DNA of 64,000 bases from Parachlamydiales bacterium (lineage in GTDB: Bacteria; Chlamydiota; Chlamydiia; Chlamydiales; Rhabdochlamydiaceae), in assembly GCA_003153295.1 (NCBI GenBank), contig PLXY01000008.1, positions 338,063 to 402,062 on the forward strand. The letters are read 5' to 3'. A program made the translations under genes and the position numbers. How positions within the stretch are numbered: position 1 is the stretch's first letter; every line of letters begins with the position of its first letter. Of the stretch, positions 33,149-43,310 are shown piece by piece. The notes under the pieces were generated by a model that worked only from the letters and a program-made list of their open reading frames with translations, was not told the DNA's origin and did not search any database.

Positions 33149-34390
33149 ATGACAAACATAGCACTTCCAGTTGATTCGCTTGTTCGAAAAAAGAAAATTC
33201 TCGTCCTTATAAGTCGAGGAGGCGGAGGACATAAAACTGCAGGCGATTCCCTCAAACAGATCCTAGAAGGCGATTATGAAATTGAAATCAACCCTGTTCT
33301 GGCGGACATCTTAGGCTGTATCGACCCGTTAAACATGATGACCCGAGGTCACTTTACAGGCGAAGACATGTATAATTTACTGCTCAAAAGCCATCAAAAT
33401 AAACTGCTTCAATGGATGGTGCAAATCGGGCCTCGTTGCATGAGTTCCCTGAAAATTGAAAAAGCGTTTGAAAAATATCTGCGGGAACAAATCCAGCCGC
33501 CTGATTTGATCATCTCGCCGACTCCCTACATCAATTATGGAGTCGCTTGCGCAGCTCACCGTTGGGATATTCCTTTTTTGATCATCCCCACCGATCTGGA
33601 TGGCTCAACATTTTTGCAGGGCTTTCCCAAACAGCCGACTCACCATCGCTTTAAAATAGCCCTTTCGTATGATGATCCAGAAGTCAAAAAAAAGACATTT
33701 CATAAAACAGCTTTTCGAGAAGACCAGCTGACGATCACAGGTTTTCCTGTCCGGCCTGCTTGCTTAAAGAAATATTCCCCGGAAGAACTTCGATCGATCC
33801 GCGCCAAGTTCAATCTGTTTGAGTCGCATCAGATCGTGACGATGATCATGGGAGCTGTCGGCGGCAACATGATCTACGACCATGTGAAAGTTTTGAGCAA
33901 ATTAGATCCTCGACAGCATCAGCTTCAGCTCCAAATGAATATCTGCGTGGGCCATAACCAGAAAATGGGCAATAAAATCCGGAATTTCCTTTTAGATCAA
34001 GGAGCCAAATTCCTAGGACGGCACACTTTCTTGCTTTCGACAGGCCTCGTCATGCATATCCGCGGTTATACTAAAGATCTGATCGAATTAATGGCAGCTT
34101 CCGACTTGATCATTACAAAAACCGGCTCTTGCACAGTCAATGAGGCCATCTATCTCCGGAAAAAACTCCTCCTAGACAATACCTATCGATCGAGCGCCCG
34201 GTATCTTTGGTGGGAAAGTTTTAATATCCCGTTTGTCCAAAGGCATAACCTAGGTCATGCGTTTTCCGACACCGAACAACTGCTCATGCTCATCCCCTCT
34301 TTCCTTAAATATCCAGACAAGCCTCAGCAAAGCTTGGAGCTTCCTAACTTTGAAGAGAATATCGTTCAACTCATCCGTCAGATGATCTGA
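33149..34390 (+). CDS. MGDG-synthase/MurG-like glycosyltransferase (GT28)
   Basis: 413 residues. N-terminal [19 protein letters not shown] is the glycine-rich acceptor loop of monogalactosyl diacylglycerol synthase-like and UgtP-type GT28 enzymes. Then [28 protein letters not shown] and, in the C-terminal domain, [34 protein letters not shown], the nucleotide-sugar binding site with typical G-x-x-T/S-x-x-E. This suggests transfer of a hexose to a lipid at the inner membrane. Glycolipid synthesis is inference. Convergent with the ferredoxin gene by 13 bases. Confidence 0.8.
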   Translation: MTNIALPVDSLVRKKKILVLISRGGGGHKTAGDSLKQILEGDYEIEINPVLADILGCIDPLNMMTRGHFTGEDMYNLLLKSHQNKLLQWMVQIGPRCMSSLKIEKAFEKYLREQIQPPDLIISPTPYINYGVACAAHRWDIPFLIIPTDLDGSTFLQGFPKQPTHHRFKIALSYDDPEVKKKTFHKTAFREDQLTITGFPVRPACLKKYSPEELRSIRAKFNLFESHQIVTMIMGAVGGNMIYDHVKVLSKLDPRQHQLQLQMNICVGHNQKMGNKIRNFLLDQGAKFLGRHTFLLSTGLVMHIRGYTKDLIELMAASDLIITKTGSCTVNEAIYLRKKLLLDNTYRSSARYLWWESFNIPFVQRHNLGHAFSDTEQLLMLIPSFLKYPDKPQQSLELPNFEENIVQLIRQMI

Positions 34391-34716
34391 TACTCTTCGA
34401 CAATTTTCCCGCCGATTAGATGTTCTTGAATAATTCTCTCTAGAACTTCCGGCGTACAAGAGTGATACCAGACTCCTTCAGGATAGACAACAGCGATCGG
34501 CCCTTTTTCACATAATCTCAAACAATTGGCCTTTGTTCTTAAAAGCGTCAGATTCTCTATTTGCAGCTCCGACAGTCGCTTTTTTAAATAATCCCAAGAT
34601 GCAAGACCTATTTCTTTCTGACAGCATTTAGGCACTGTCTGATCTGCGCATAAAAAAATATGCCGCACTGGCTTGTCTAATCCTAAAGCAAGAGCTTTAT
34701 TTTTTAATGAATCCAT
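34378..34716 (-). CDS. Thioredoxin-like [2Fe-2S] ferredoxin
   Basis: 112 residues. Cys pattern: [15 protein letters not shown] (first two cluster ligands) and [22 protein letters not shown] (second two), the layout of the thioredoxin-fold [2Fe-2S] ferredoxins. No signal peptide. It is separated from the AAA+ gene upstream by only three bases, so both are probably in one transcript. Electron partner unknown; no oxidoreductase is next to it. Confidence 0.85.
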   Translation of the reverse strand: MDSLKNKALALGLDKPVRHIFLCADQTVPKCCQKEIGLASWDYLKKRLSELQIENLTLLRTKANCLRLCEKGPIAVVYPEGVWYHSCTPEVLERIIQEHLIGGKIVEEYQII

Positions 34717-34719
34717 AGT

Positions 34720-35949
34720 TTAGGTTGCAACTGGTATGATGGAGAGATAAGAAGGGGCACTTTCATCCAACATTTTTTTTAGTTCCTCTATATTATACAT
34801 ACTATCCTTTCCCTGGGATAAATACATCAGGTGAGCTTCAGCAATATGTTCAATGTTAATGATAATTTCTGCCGTCGAATTATGATGGTCCAAACGAGCT
34901 TTCGAAAGAGCGTGTTCAATGGGATCGACCGCTTTATCCGGGAAATAACGATTTTTACAATGGAGGTCGCTTAAAAAAATTGCTGCAGCAATAGCTTGAT
35001 CGGAAACCTTAAACTTGCCTTGTTTGCAAGATTCATTATAACGATGCCTGAGCATGGTAAAACATTCTGATGTTTTTGGTTCTCCAAGCCTGACCAAGGT
35101 AAAACGGCGTTCAAAGGCAATCCTAGGGGCAATAATTTTGTAATAGTCTTCCGGAGTCGTTGCGCCTAAAACTCTGATTTGTCTCCCTGCCAGGGCCGGT
35201 TGTAGCAACTGAGCACCATCAATATTGCTATCCTTAGTTATTCCTGCGCCGACTAGTAGGTGAATCTCATCGATGAAATAGATAATTTTGGGATCTTTTT
35301 TCGCCATCTCTAACATTTCCCCGATCTTTTTTTCCAATGTTCCTCTCCAGGTGGTATCCGCTAATAGGCTATGGATTTCGATCTGAATTAACCTAGCTCC
35401 TGCAAAAAGAGATCCAGGCGGATAAAGTCCTTTTGCAATATTATAGGCAATGGTTTCTGGGATCGTGGATTTACCCACTCCTGGATGAGCCAACAAAAGT
35501 GCATTGGGTTTTATAGAGCTATTCATGACAATCTCTGCATTCCTAACAGCTGCCTCATGCCCAACCATTGCGTACTTTCCTTCCTTTGCTTCTGCAACCA
35601 TATCTATCATGAACGAAGGCAAAGCGGAAGACGTCGACAAAGGGTCTATCTCCCGACTACTCAATAGAGAAAGAAACATATAACCAATACAAAGTGCACC
35701 AAAATTAATATGCAACTCATGAAGGTCCAGTGTGCAAGCCCTGATCACAAAAACAGCTGAGAAAAATAGAGAGGTTCCATTGATTAAGGATTGAGAGGTG
35801 ACAGTCTGATCTATTATCTTACGAAATAACCTAGAAAAAATCTCATAAGCTAATACCCCGCTGCCCAGGATTAATACAAATTTGGTGGGATCAGGCCGGA
35901 AATCGTTAAAACTGAGCTTCGGCGATCGACTTCCTGCAACGGCATCCAT
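34720..35949 (-). CDS. Membrane-anchored single-module Clp-type AAA+ ATPase
   Basis: 409 residues. Two or three hydrophobic segments come first (about 23-40, 57-72, 81-97), then one AAA+ module: VGHEAAVRNAEIVM, Walker A AHPGVGKST (154-162), a pore/loop region with DTTWRGTLEKKI (ClpA/B have YRGEFEERL), Walker B IIYFIDEIHLLVGAG (222-236), sensor GATTPEDYY, arginine finger ERRF (280-283) and the ClpB D1 end YFPDKAVDPIEHALS. It is thus D1 only, without the Clp N-domain, middle domain or D2. Likely an inner-membrane unfoldase or remodelling ATPase. Paired with the ferredoxin three bases downstream. Confidence 0.75.
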   Translation of the reverse strand: MDAVAGSRSPKLSFNDFRPDPTKFVLILGSGVLAYEIFSRLFRKIIDQTVTSQSLINGTSLFFSAVFVIRACTLDLHELHINFGALCIGYMFLSLLSSREIDPLSTSSALPSFMIDMVAEAKEGKYAMVGHEAAVRNAEIVMNSSIKPNALLLAHPGVGKSTIPETIAYNIAKGLYPPGSLFAGARLIQIEIHSLLADTTWRGTLEKKIGEMLEMAKKDPKIIYFIDEIHLLVGAGITKDSNIDGAQLLQPALAGRQIRVLGATTPEDYYKIIAPRIAFERRFTLVRLGEPKTSECFTMLRHRYNESCKQGKFKVSDQAIAAAIFLSDLHCKNRYFPDKAVDPIEHALSKARLDHHNSTAEIIINIEHIAEAHLMYLSQGKDSMYNIEELKKMLDESAPSYLSIIPVAT

Positions 35950-36053
35950 AAAAAATTCCTTTTTTTGAAGGAGAAGTTTAACATCGATGCCTTAAAAAAT
36001 TGTAGATTAAAAAACCTCTAGTGACAACAATCAGAAAAACTCTAGGTATGTTC

Positions 36054-37190
36054 ATGCGTTGGATGTTAAGACTGCTCTTATCATGCACAGCTCTCTTTGG
36101 AGCAGAAGAAGAGACTGTGGAACCACCCAAGTCTTTTGCTAGAGAAGTCCTTCAGCCTGTTTTCATACCCATTGTCACCGCTTATCATGAGATCAAAGAA
36201 AATCCGTTCCTCAATATGTCCCGGGAAGAAGCGACAGGTCTTGAAAAACTCGGAGATATTTTCTTGACTCCCTCCCGCTATCTCTTTGGAGGAAAAAAAA
36301 TTAATGGAAACGGCGAGGCCTCTTCATCGTTCAGTTATAGAAATTATGATGGGCTTAAGACCACCGTTTCATTAATTGCTCTCCCCGTCTGTGAAATCTT
36401 GGGATGTACGTTTAAAGGGATCTCTTTTCTTTTTAAAAAAACCCGCCAAGACTACAAGACTATCTCGCAGTCTCTGCAAGATAAAACCTTATTCGACAAT
36501 CATGAGATTTACCGAAAAAAAGGGATTGCTCATCTACACTCTGATAAGACAGCTCCTTGCTTAGGCTATGTCCGCCCCTCAGTTTTACCTGAGATCCATC
36601 AACTCGAAGTCAAAGCATTCCAGGATGTTTGCAAAATTCTCAATGAACATCATATTGTCTACTGGCTGGACTGCGGCTCCTGCCTAGGAGCTTATAGATA
36701 TGGCGGCATGATCCCCTGGGATCTCGATATCGACCTTGCGATCCTATCACCTGACCATCACAATGTTAGAAAAATCCTCTCTAAATTAGATCCTGAACGG
36801 TTCCAGATCCAAGACTGGTCCAGCTATAAATATCCTAATAGCTTTCTAAAGCTCTATCTTAAAGAGACCAAAACACTCATCGATGTCTATCATAATGACA
36901 TCGATCCAGAATCCCGCACCCTGAACTATTTTTTTACTTACAAGGACAGCTTCATGCCCCAATCTTGGAAAAAGGGAGAACTGTCCATGACAAAACCGAT
37001 TCCTTACGACGTCATCTTCCCCTTGCAAAAAGCGACTTTTGATGGGATTGTCACATGGGTACCTAATCAGCTGGAAGAGTATTTACATTATAAATACGGA
37101 CCCAATCTTTCTCCCACGATGATCTGGGATGAAAAAAACCAAAGTTACCGGAAAGTCAAAGACCATCCGTATTGGAATATGGTCGAGTGA
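36054..37190 (+). CDS. LicD-family protein with signal peptide
   Basis: About 378 residues from ATG 36054 (AGG seven bases upstream); GTG 36021 and ATG 36048 are alternatives. Signal peptide RWMLRLLLSCTALFG, then about 150 residues of chlamydial-specific sequence, then a LicD nucleotidyltransferase-like domain: FQDVCKILNEHHIVYWLDCGSCLGAYRYGGMIPWDLDIDLAI with the metal-binding D-x-D. LicD/FKTN-family enzymes move phosphocholine or phosphoribitol-like groups to glycans. A LicD protein exported beyond the cytoplasm is unusual. Its stop lies just before the second palindromic repeat. Confidence 0.75.
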   Translation: MRWMLRLLLSCTALFGAEEETVEPPKSFAREVLQPVFIPIVTAYHEIKENPFLNMSREEATGLEKLGDIFLTPSRYLFGGKKINGNGEASSSFSYRNYDGLKTTVSLIALPVCEILGCTFKGISFLFKKTRQDYKTISQSLQDKTLFDNHEIYRKKGIAHLHSDKTAPCLGYVRPSVLPEIHQLEVKAFQDVCKILNEHHIVYWLDCGSCLGAYRYGGMIPWDLDIDLAILSPDHHNVRKILSKLDPERFQIQDWSSYKYPNSFLKLYLKETKTLIDVYHNDIDPESRTLNYFFTYKDSFMPQSWKKGELSMTKPIPYDVIFPLQKATFDGIVTWVPNQLEEYLHYKYGPNLSPTMIWDEKNQSYRKVKDHPYWNMVE

Positions 37191-37192
37191 TT

Positions 37193-37280
37193 CAGACCTC
37201 TTTCGGAATTAAGGTTCTGTCACTTTTCTGGTTCTTTTAAGCCAAAAAAGCGACGAACCCTTAATTCCGAAAGAGGTCTA
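37193..37280. repeat. Palindromic element, copy 2 (short form)
   Basis: 88 bases between convergent genes. Left CAGACCTCTTTCGGAATTAA... and right ...CCCTTAATTCCGAAAGAGG pair over about 36 bases and match the outer arms of the 6586-6754 element, whose inner arm and loop are missing here. Again one end (GAGGTCTA) forms a stop codon, TAG of the minus-strand HAD gene, and the other lies two bases after the LicD stop. A hairpin of this length should act as a two-way terminator. Confidence 0.8.
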
Positions 37281-37877
37281 ATCGATAATTTTCAAAAGCT
37301 GCAGCTCAGCCCGAACTTGAGCAGGATTTTTGCAGACAATTCCCTCAATCCCTAATTCTTTTGCCGCCCGGATATTCCCTTCTAAATCATCGATAAAGAT
37401 GGATTCGTGAGCTTCAAGCTTATAGTTTTGAAGAAGCACTTGATAGATCTGAGGCTGAGGTTTGATGGCTTTTACCTGATAAGAATAGACCTCTCCATCA
37501 AAATACTTAAAGAAATCATGCAAAAGGATGAGTTCTTGATGCAGCTCTTTTGGCATATTCGACAAAATATAAACCTTGTATCCCCTTCTGCGGACTTCAT
37601 GGAGTGTTTCGATCATCTCCGCAATAGGAGTTAAGAAAGGAGCAATCCGATTGACGCAATACGCAAAAACTTCTTTATCGTATTGCTCTGGAAGCTTGGC
37701 AATCACTTCCTCTCGGGATAGCAATCCTCCGTCATGGGTCGCCCACAATAGCGAATGAAAAACCTCCATGAAATGCAAAGGCAATTCGAGTTTTGTTAAA
37801 AAACTCCGAGGATTCCATTCTAAAAGAACATTGCCCAGATCAAAGATAATGTTTTTATATTGCTTAGGAGTTTCCAT
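37278..37877 (-). CDS. HAD-superfamily hydrolase (YihX-like)
   Basis: 199 residues. HAD motif I is IIFDLGNVLLEWNP (Asp near 13), motif II is YILSNMPKEL with Ser, motif III has Lys in VKAIKPQPQIYQVLL and motif IV is SIFIDDLEGNIRAAKELG. The cap is the small helical type. Resembles YihX/phosphoglycolate-like sugar phosphatases. Its TAG stop is formed by the palindromic repeat end. Substrate unknown. Confidence 0.9.
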   Translation of the reverse strand: METPKQYKNIIFDLGNVLLEWNPRSFLTKLELPLHFMEVFHSLLWATHDGGLLSREEVIAKLPEQYDKEVFAYCVNRIAPFLTPIAEMIETLHEVRRRGYKVYILSNMPKELHQELILLHDFFKYFDGEVYSYQVKAIKPQPQIYQVLLQNYKLEAHESIFIDDLEGNIRAAKELGIEGIVCKNPAQVRAELQLLKIID

Positions 37878-38104
37878 ACTTTTTTTATATTACCTAAAGC
37901 TCCTCTCAGGATCAAGGAGTTATAATACCTACGGTCGAAATGAGGATTTTTTTCGATAAAGACTTAGATATCTAACCAACTGATTTTTATTATATTATGT
38001 AAAATATTGATTGTTATTGTACTAATTAATAATAAACTCTCTGTTAATTAAATATAAAATTATATATAATATTAAAATATTGAATATAATAAAGGAAAGC
38101 TAAT

Positions 38105-40477
38105 ATGTCGACATTAGAAAGAACAACATTAAGCGTAGTGGAAGATCCCTCGCTGCCTATTCTACAACCTCGCGAGATCCCCCAACAAGACCCTACACGA
38201 CTCAGTGCGGATCTTACTGCGACTAAAGCCGAGGGGATTGTTTTAGAGAAATTCAGCGCTGCCTTTGCGAAGATAAAAACCACCCAATCTTATGGCATTT
38301 TGGACTCTTTCTACTTTCGCATGATTCTTCCGATTAAGAGTCTATTTACAAACCTTTTAGAGATAGAGACTAATGATCTTGAACTTTTTAACCGCCAAAA
38401 GGCGCTTTGTACTCTTGTAGACCGCGTTAAACAGGCATATGAAGCTTACAAATCAGCTGCTCAAGTTTATTCTCAAGCTACAGTCGCTAAAATCGATGCT
38501 GCAAGTTTGGAGAGGTCTAAACAAGCCACCGTTTTAATTCATCGTTATCAAGAGTTAATTTCTCAGGCAACTTCGGATGCCGATCGATTAACCGAAGCTT
38601 TTTTTACTAAAGAATCCATGGTCCCCACTAGAAATATCGCACGCACTGCTGTATTAAAAGCTGTCCATACGACTTTAGACCAAGGTAACGACGGTTTCAT
38701 TTTCCATACAATCAATCTCGAACAAGCTCGAACTTACCTGCAAAAGGGTCCTGCTGAAGAACTGTCCAAACGGTATAAAGATTTTGTTAAAGATTTCGCC
38801 ACACATGTTCAACAGGCTGCCCTCGATTCAGGTCATGATATTACGGCGATTAAGAACGGCTTTATTTTAGGATTAGCCTCTGTTACAGAGCTCGCAGATA
38901 ACATGGATATTTTTTCCATATTTGATCTTCGTAATGAAGGAGTTGAAAAACACTTAAATGCAGAGCAAGAAGAATTGGTCCAAGATTTTTTGAATAAATT
39001 AAATGGATGCCTGAATAGTCCCGCCCCAATAGATCAAAAAGTCTTAGATAATATTCAGCACAAAGGGATATCCCTGGGTGCGATTCTGGTCAACGAAAAC
39101 CACGTTGCTGAGTTAATTGAATTAAAAAACACACACGGTCAGTGGAAAGAGTTAGACCAACGCAGAAAGGGATTAGAGGCACAACAGACTGGTGTACGGG
39201 ACAAAATTAAACTGTCGAGGACCAATGCTGAAGACAAGCAGAAGATGATAGATGCCGAAGTTGAGTACACCGTGACCGATGTTGCAGAATTTTTAAAAAA
39301 CATTCCAAGAGATAAATTAGAAGAATTTTTAAAGAATACTGTAAACGAGTCTTATTTATTAGTTAAAGACTTGCTCGAACTCGAAAGAGAGATTGCCGTC
39401 AAAGAAGAACAAGCCAATTTAGAAAAAGATGCCTTAACTCAAGCTGTTAAGTCAGCCGAGGACAAGGCCCGCATCACCAGCGAAGAGTTGAGTCACTATA
39501 TGACTAGTTCAGTGAAGGCCCTCAAAACTCAGATCCAGAAGATTGAGGATCAATGGGATAATGATGAGAAAATTATAGCTGAAAATCTTAGAAATCTTAG
39601 TTCTCAAAAAGGTTATGATCTCCTGATCACAGCAGCATTACAGGGTCGTGAAAATCAAAAACAAAAAATCCTAAACGATCTAGAAGTAAAAAAACAACTC
39701 CTGCAAGCAAACGAAGAAGGGGCAGCTGAATATGAACAAGCCGCTGTAAACGCAGAAAAAGCTCTTACAGATTTGAAAGCAGAACCCGAGAAACCAGATT
39801 CAAAAAGAACACGAGAAGATCTAGAAACACTGAGAGCGCAGTCGGAACTTTTAGGCAAAATGACATCTATTAAGATGTCAGGCCGACAATTGCTGAATTT
39901 AAGCAAGCAATTTGAAACCCAACCTACTTCAAGCATAGGCGATCATTTAAAATTAGTGCATCAATCTACATTAGATTACCAAGCATTAACGAAAGTGATT
40001 CATAGTTTAAATATAGCCTCTACTAAGCTAGAAAAAGATGCTCAAGAGACTGCACTTGCAATCGAGCAAATAAAGCATCCCCTCCCCTCTTATGTTCATT
40101 TGGATGCCGATACCCAAAAAATGGTCCTGCTTCCTGAATTTTTTAATGGATATGAAGGGCTCATGAGAACTTATCTCCACAATAATCTCGAACTAGAAAG
40201 AGAAGTCACACGAGACGTTTGTCAGAAAATTGCTGATCGAGATAATGAGGTACTGAAGAAAATGGTAGAAGAAAATAGAAGTAAATATCCTGCTGATATA
40301 TTTAGAACATTGGAAAGAACTCGCTCAAGATTTGCAGAAAATTTTGACTCGGTTTCACACGATCTGCCAGCTCCTAAAGATGTGAGTGAAATGTTGAGAG
40401 CTCGTCTCCGGCAATTACCACCACCATCTAAAGAAGTAGTGAAAGAGCCTATAGTTTATAATCTCAGCGACCTATAA
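38105..40477 (+). CDS. Large coiled-coil protein, paralogue 1
   Basis: 790 residues with no signal peptide. N-terminal 120 residues are globular and shared with the next gene (TTQSYGILDSFYFRM and LFTNLLEIETNDLELF versus TTGTYGFVDAVRFKF and FLSSFITLDSKETKQLF). From about 350 to 650 the sequence is heptad-rich, high in Lys, Glu, Gln and Leu. No enzymatic motif. An AT-rich 227-base gap with repeated TATAAAATTAT-like sequence lies upstream. Large coiled-coil proteins of this kind are common among secreted effectors of amoeba-associated bacteria; effector status is inference. Confidence 0.65.
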   Translation: MSTLERTTLSVVEDPSLPILQPREIPQQDPTRLSADLTATKAEGIVLEKFSAAFAKIKTTQSYGILDSFYFRMILPIKSLFTNLLEIETNDLELFNRQKALCTLVDRVKQAYEAYKSAAQVYSQATVAKIDAASLERSKQATVLIHRYQELISQATSDADRLTEAFFTKESMVPTRNIARTAVLKAVHTTLDQGNDGFIFHTINLEQARTYLQKGPAEELSKRYKDFVKDFATHVQQAALDSGHDITAIKNGFILGLASVTELADNMDIFSIFDLRNEGVEKHLNAEQEELVQDFLNKLNGCLNSPAPIDQKVLDNIQHKGISLGAILVNENHVAELIELKNTHGQWKELDQRRKGLEAQQTGVRDKIKLSRTNAEDKQKMIDAEVEYTVTDVAEFLKNIPRDKLEEFLKNTVNESYLLVKDLLELEREIAVKEEQANLEKDALTQAVKSAEDKARITSEELSHYMTSSVKALKTQIQKIEDQWDNDEKIIAENLRNLSSQKGYDLLITAALQGRENQKQKILNDLEVKKQLLQANEEGAAEYEQAAVNAEKALTDLKAEPEKPDSKRTREDLETLRAQSELLGKMTSIKMSGRQLLNLSKQFETQPTSSIGDHLKLVHQSTLDYQALTKVIHSLNIASTKLEKDAQETALAIEQIKHPLPSYVHLDADTQKMVLLPEFFNGYEGLMRTYLHNNLELEREVTRDVCQKIADRDNEVLKKMVEENRSKYPADIFRTLERTRSRFAENFDSVSHDLPAPKDVSEMLRARLRQLPPPSKEVVKEPIVYNLSDL

Positions 40478-40688
40478 GTTATTTTTTAGAATTAAAAATC
40501 CTGCATCTCTAAAATTGCACCCTTGGAAGTACCGTCCTCCTTCCAAGAAGTCCTTCAATAACCTTAATTCGCTTATATTAAATAACTTAAATTTTAGTAA
40601 TGACAAATTTAATTTATAATTATATATAAATTAAATTTATAATACTGTATAATATATTCAATGATTAAACATTTAATAAGGAAGCAAA

Positions 40689-43310
40689 ATGACTCAAGTA
40701 ACAGCCGTACAAACTCAACGACTCCTTGAACCGCGATCAGACTCTCTTCAAATGACAGAAATTGAAGTTGCTCATGCGGTTGCATCAGATGCGATTGCTG
40801 CGGCGAATCAACATTTAATCAAAGGAACCACCGGCACTTATGGATTTGTCGATGCGGTCCGATTTAAATTTCGTGCTTTCCTGTCTTCTTTTATCACATT
40901 AGATTCTAAAGAAACTAAACAACTCTTTTTTTATCAACAATTTCAAGAGCTGAAGAGCGCTCTGAAAACACCCTCAAAAAATATTAAAGACAGCTATGAT
41001 CGTTTAGTCTCGATAGCCCGTTCTCATGCAACAATAGACGGAGCTGATTCAGTACTTTTGACCATCCTGAATGAAGAGCTTTCCAAAGAAACCACAGAGG
41101 CTCTTTTACAACAGATCCGCTTGCAGGAAGGTTCAAAAATAGCGACTTCTATGACGGATTTTACCCATATGTTCGATGAAACAACGAATAAGGCTGTTCT
41201 TAATAATTATGGAACAAAAGAGCAAGTTGAGCATGCATTTTGCCAGGCCGCTGTTCAGAGTCAAAATCACGATCCTGAGATGGCAGCATTTCTTGCCCAA
41301 GTGGAAAGAGAAATTAAAGAATTCGCTCAAGACTCTTTCGTTTCCGACAAAGATACGAATACAACATTAGAAAAGCTGTGTGATCAATTGGGCAATCATA
41401 TGCTCGGCGATCAAAAAATTACTAAAGAACTATTGGAAAAGATCCATCACAACGGCATTCCTCTGATTCACGGCATGAAAAATCCAGAAGCTTTTGCGGA
41501 AAAATTAGAGCAGCTACGTTCAAACTATTCTGATCCACGTATAGCTCCAGAGTTAAATCGTCAATGCGAAGCGCTTGAATATGAAGTATTGGCTAAAGAA
41601 GCTGAGCTTGAGATCGATCAATCCTACAAAGTTGATGATATCATCGAATTTATCGGCGATTTGGATGTTATCCCTGAGAAAAAAGAGCTCATTGAAAAGA
41701 CAGATAAGTTGGAGAAGTTAAAAGAAGAGCTTAGAGCTGAGCAGAACACTCTCAATCAAACAATCCTGAACGAAAAATTGTTGCTTCAGCTTCCCCAAAT
41801 GCGACAAAAGCTAAAAGATAAAGAAAATCAACTCGCTGATCTAAAAAAAACACCTCAACTTTTTGCCAAATTAGAAGAACTTTTAGTTCGTTTTCAGACA
41901 GTTGAAACATTAAAGCGCGAGGCTGCAGTCATACTCGAAGAACAACCACTCCCACTATTAAGCCGAATGTTCTACAGAATGGACTTATGGTCAATGGATG
42001 TAGAAGTACGTCAATTCCGTGATGATCTACAAAAAGAACATCCTAATATCAACATCGATGAAGTTTTTGCACGTCTGTGTGAGCTACAGCAAGACATTCC
42101 ACAATTAAAAAGTGAAATTGCTGATGTCCCCACGTATGAAGCCGATGGGATCGAGCGTATTCCGACCTTAAAAGCTGCTATCCTGGAAAAAGAAGCTCAA
42201 ATACAAGAGCTGACTCTCGAATTAGAAACAGGAAATTTATTGCGACAGCTCCCTCTCATTAAAAATAAAAAAGAGTTAGAGAGTTTAACTATAGAGCTCG
42301 AGGCTCAACGTAAAGATCTCCAGCAAGCAAAAGAAAAAGAGGTCTCTTTATATCTCCTTACACATAAAGAAAAGTCGCTCGCAGAAAAAGAACAACCATT
42401 CAAAGAGTTGCAAAATAAGTACCAGGAGCTTTTGCCTCTATTCCAGCAAATCGCAGCGATTCAGGAGAAGTCGGATACATTAGGAAGTAGACCTCAAGGC
42501 AATGAAGAGAATATGCTTTTTGATAAGATGGAACGAGAGTATCCACGTATCAATCCGACTGTGATTTATTTCGAGTTTTATGTATTATATAAACAAATTA
42601 AGAACCTCAAAACGGATATTGCAAGTATCATAGGGACTATTCCAGAAAATACTAAAAATATTCCAGAAATACAGATTTCGATCAAAAAAATAGAAGAACG
42701 CATAAATAAGCTTAAATCTTTTAATAGCGCTAGGTATCTGGACCAAGAGATCGAGCAAACCCAAGTTCACATCAACTATAAATTTGCGGACAAAGTGTTA
42801 TTGAAACTGCCCCGTTCTGCCGATGTTTCCATCGATAATCCAGTCCTCAAAGCTTATACGACTGCTCAACAAAAAATGGACCAATTAACAGCTGCTAAAG
42901 CAGCTTTCTTAGCTGGACTCCAAAAATATGATCAAGCAAATGCAGTACATAAGAAAAATGGTGCACTGCCGGCTGTTGGAGAGGCATGGCCTCTAAAAGT
43001 AACAAGCACTGGGCTGGTTGCCGATACTTCGATTCAGGAATTTGCTACAGAGATCGGTGCAAATGTCGCTCACCAAACAGCTAAAAAACGTTATCTGAAA
43101 TCTTTAGAAATTGCGTGCCGTGTTTGCAATGTCAGAGCGGATGAGGAAGTCCAAGCTTTTGAAAAGAGTGTAAATCAGATGGATCCCCTGCTGAGAAGCG
43201 CTTTTGGTTCCAGATTAGACCCTGCAGCTTTAAAGCCCAATACTCATCAATTGCAAATGAAGATCTGTAAAGACTTAACCCAGCATTTGAATAATCGGTA
43301 TATGGGCTAG
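40689..43310 (+). CDS. Large coiled-coil protein, paralogue 2
   Basis: 873 residues, related to the preceding protein in the N-terminal 130 residues and in overall plan. Coiled coil runs about 320-700, with charged Glu/Lys/Gln heptads, repeated blocks of the form PLIKNKKELESL and LPQMRQKLKDKENQLADL, and two matching segments around FYRMDLWSMDVEVRQF and FDKMEREYPRINPTVIYFEF (a DxxxxEHPxIN/EYPRINP motif). The C-terminal 120 residues are globular. It has its own AT-rich leader of 211 bases with a CTTGGAAG/CTTCCAAG hairpin at 40522-40547. Function unknown. Confidence 0.65.
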   Translation: MTQVTAVQTQRLLEPRSDSLQMTEIEVAHAVASDAIAAANQHLIKGTTGTYGFVDAVRFKFRAFLSSFITLDSKETKQLFFYQQFQELKSALKTPSKNIKDSYDRLVSIARSHATIDGADSVLLTILNEELSKETTEALLQQIRLQEGSKIATSMTDFTHMFDETTNKAVLNNYGTKEQVEHAFCQAAVQSQNHDPEMAAFLAQVEREIKEFAQDSFVSDKDTNTTLEKLCDQLGNHMLGDQKITKELLEKIHHNGIPLIHGMKNPEAFAEKLEQLRSNYSDPRIAPELNRQCEALEYEVLAKEAELEIDQSYKVDDIIEFIGDLDVIPEKKELIEKTDKLEKLKEELRAEQNTLNQTILNEKLLLQLPQMRQKLKDKENQLADLKKTPQLFAKLEELLVRFQTVETLKREAAVILEEQPLPLLSRMFYRMDLWSMDVEVRQFRDDLQKEHPNINIDEVFARLCELQQDIPQLKSEIADVPTYEADGIERIPTLKAAILEKEAQIQELTLELETGNLLRQLPLIKNKKELESLTIELEAQRKDLQQAKEKEVSLYLLTHKEKSLAEKEQPFKELQNKYQELLPLFQQIAAIQEKSDTLGSRPQGNEENMLFDKMEREYPRINPTVIYFEFYVLYKQIKNLKTDIASIIGTIPENTKNIPEIQISIKKIEERINKLKSFNSARYLDQEIEQTQVHINYKFADKVLLKLPRSADVSIDNPVLKAYTTAQQKMDQLTAAKAAFLAGLQKYDQANAVHKKNGALPAVGEAWPLKVTSTGLVADTSIQEFATEIGANVAHQTAKKRYLKSLEIACRVCNVRADEEVQAFEKSVNQMDPLLRSAFGSRLDPAALKPNTHQLQMKICKDLTQHLNNRYMG

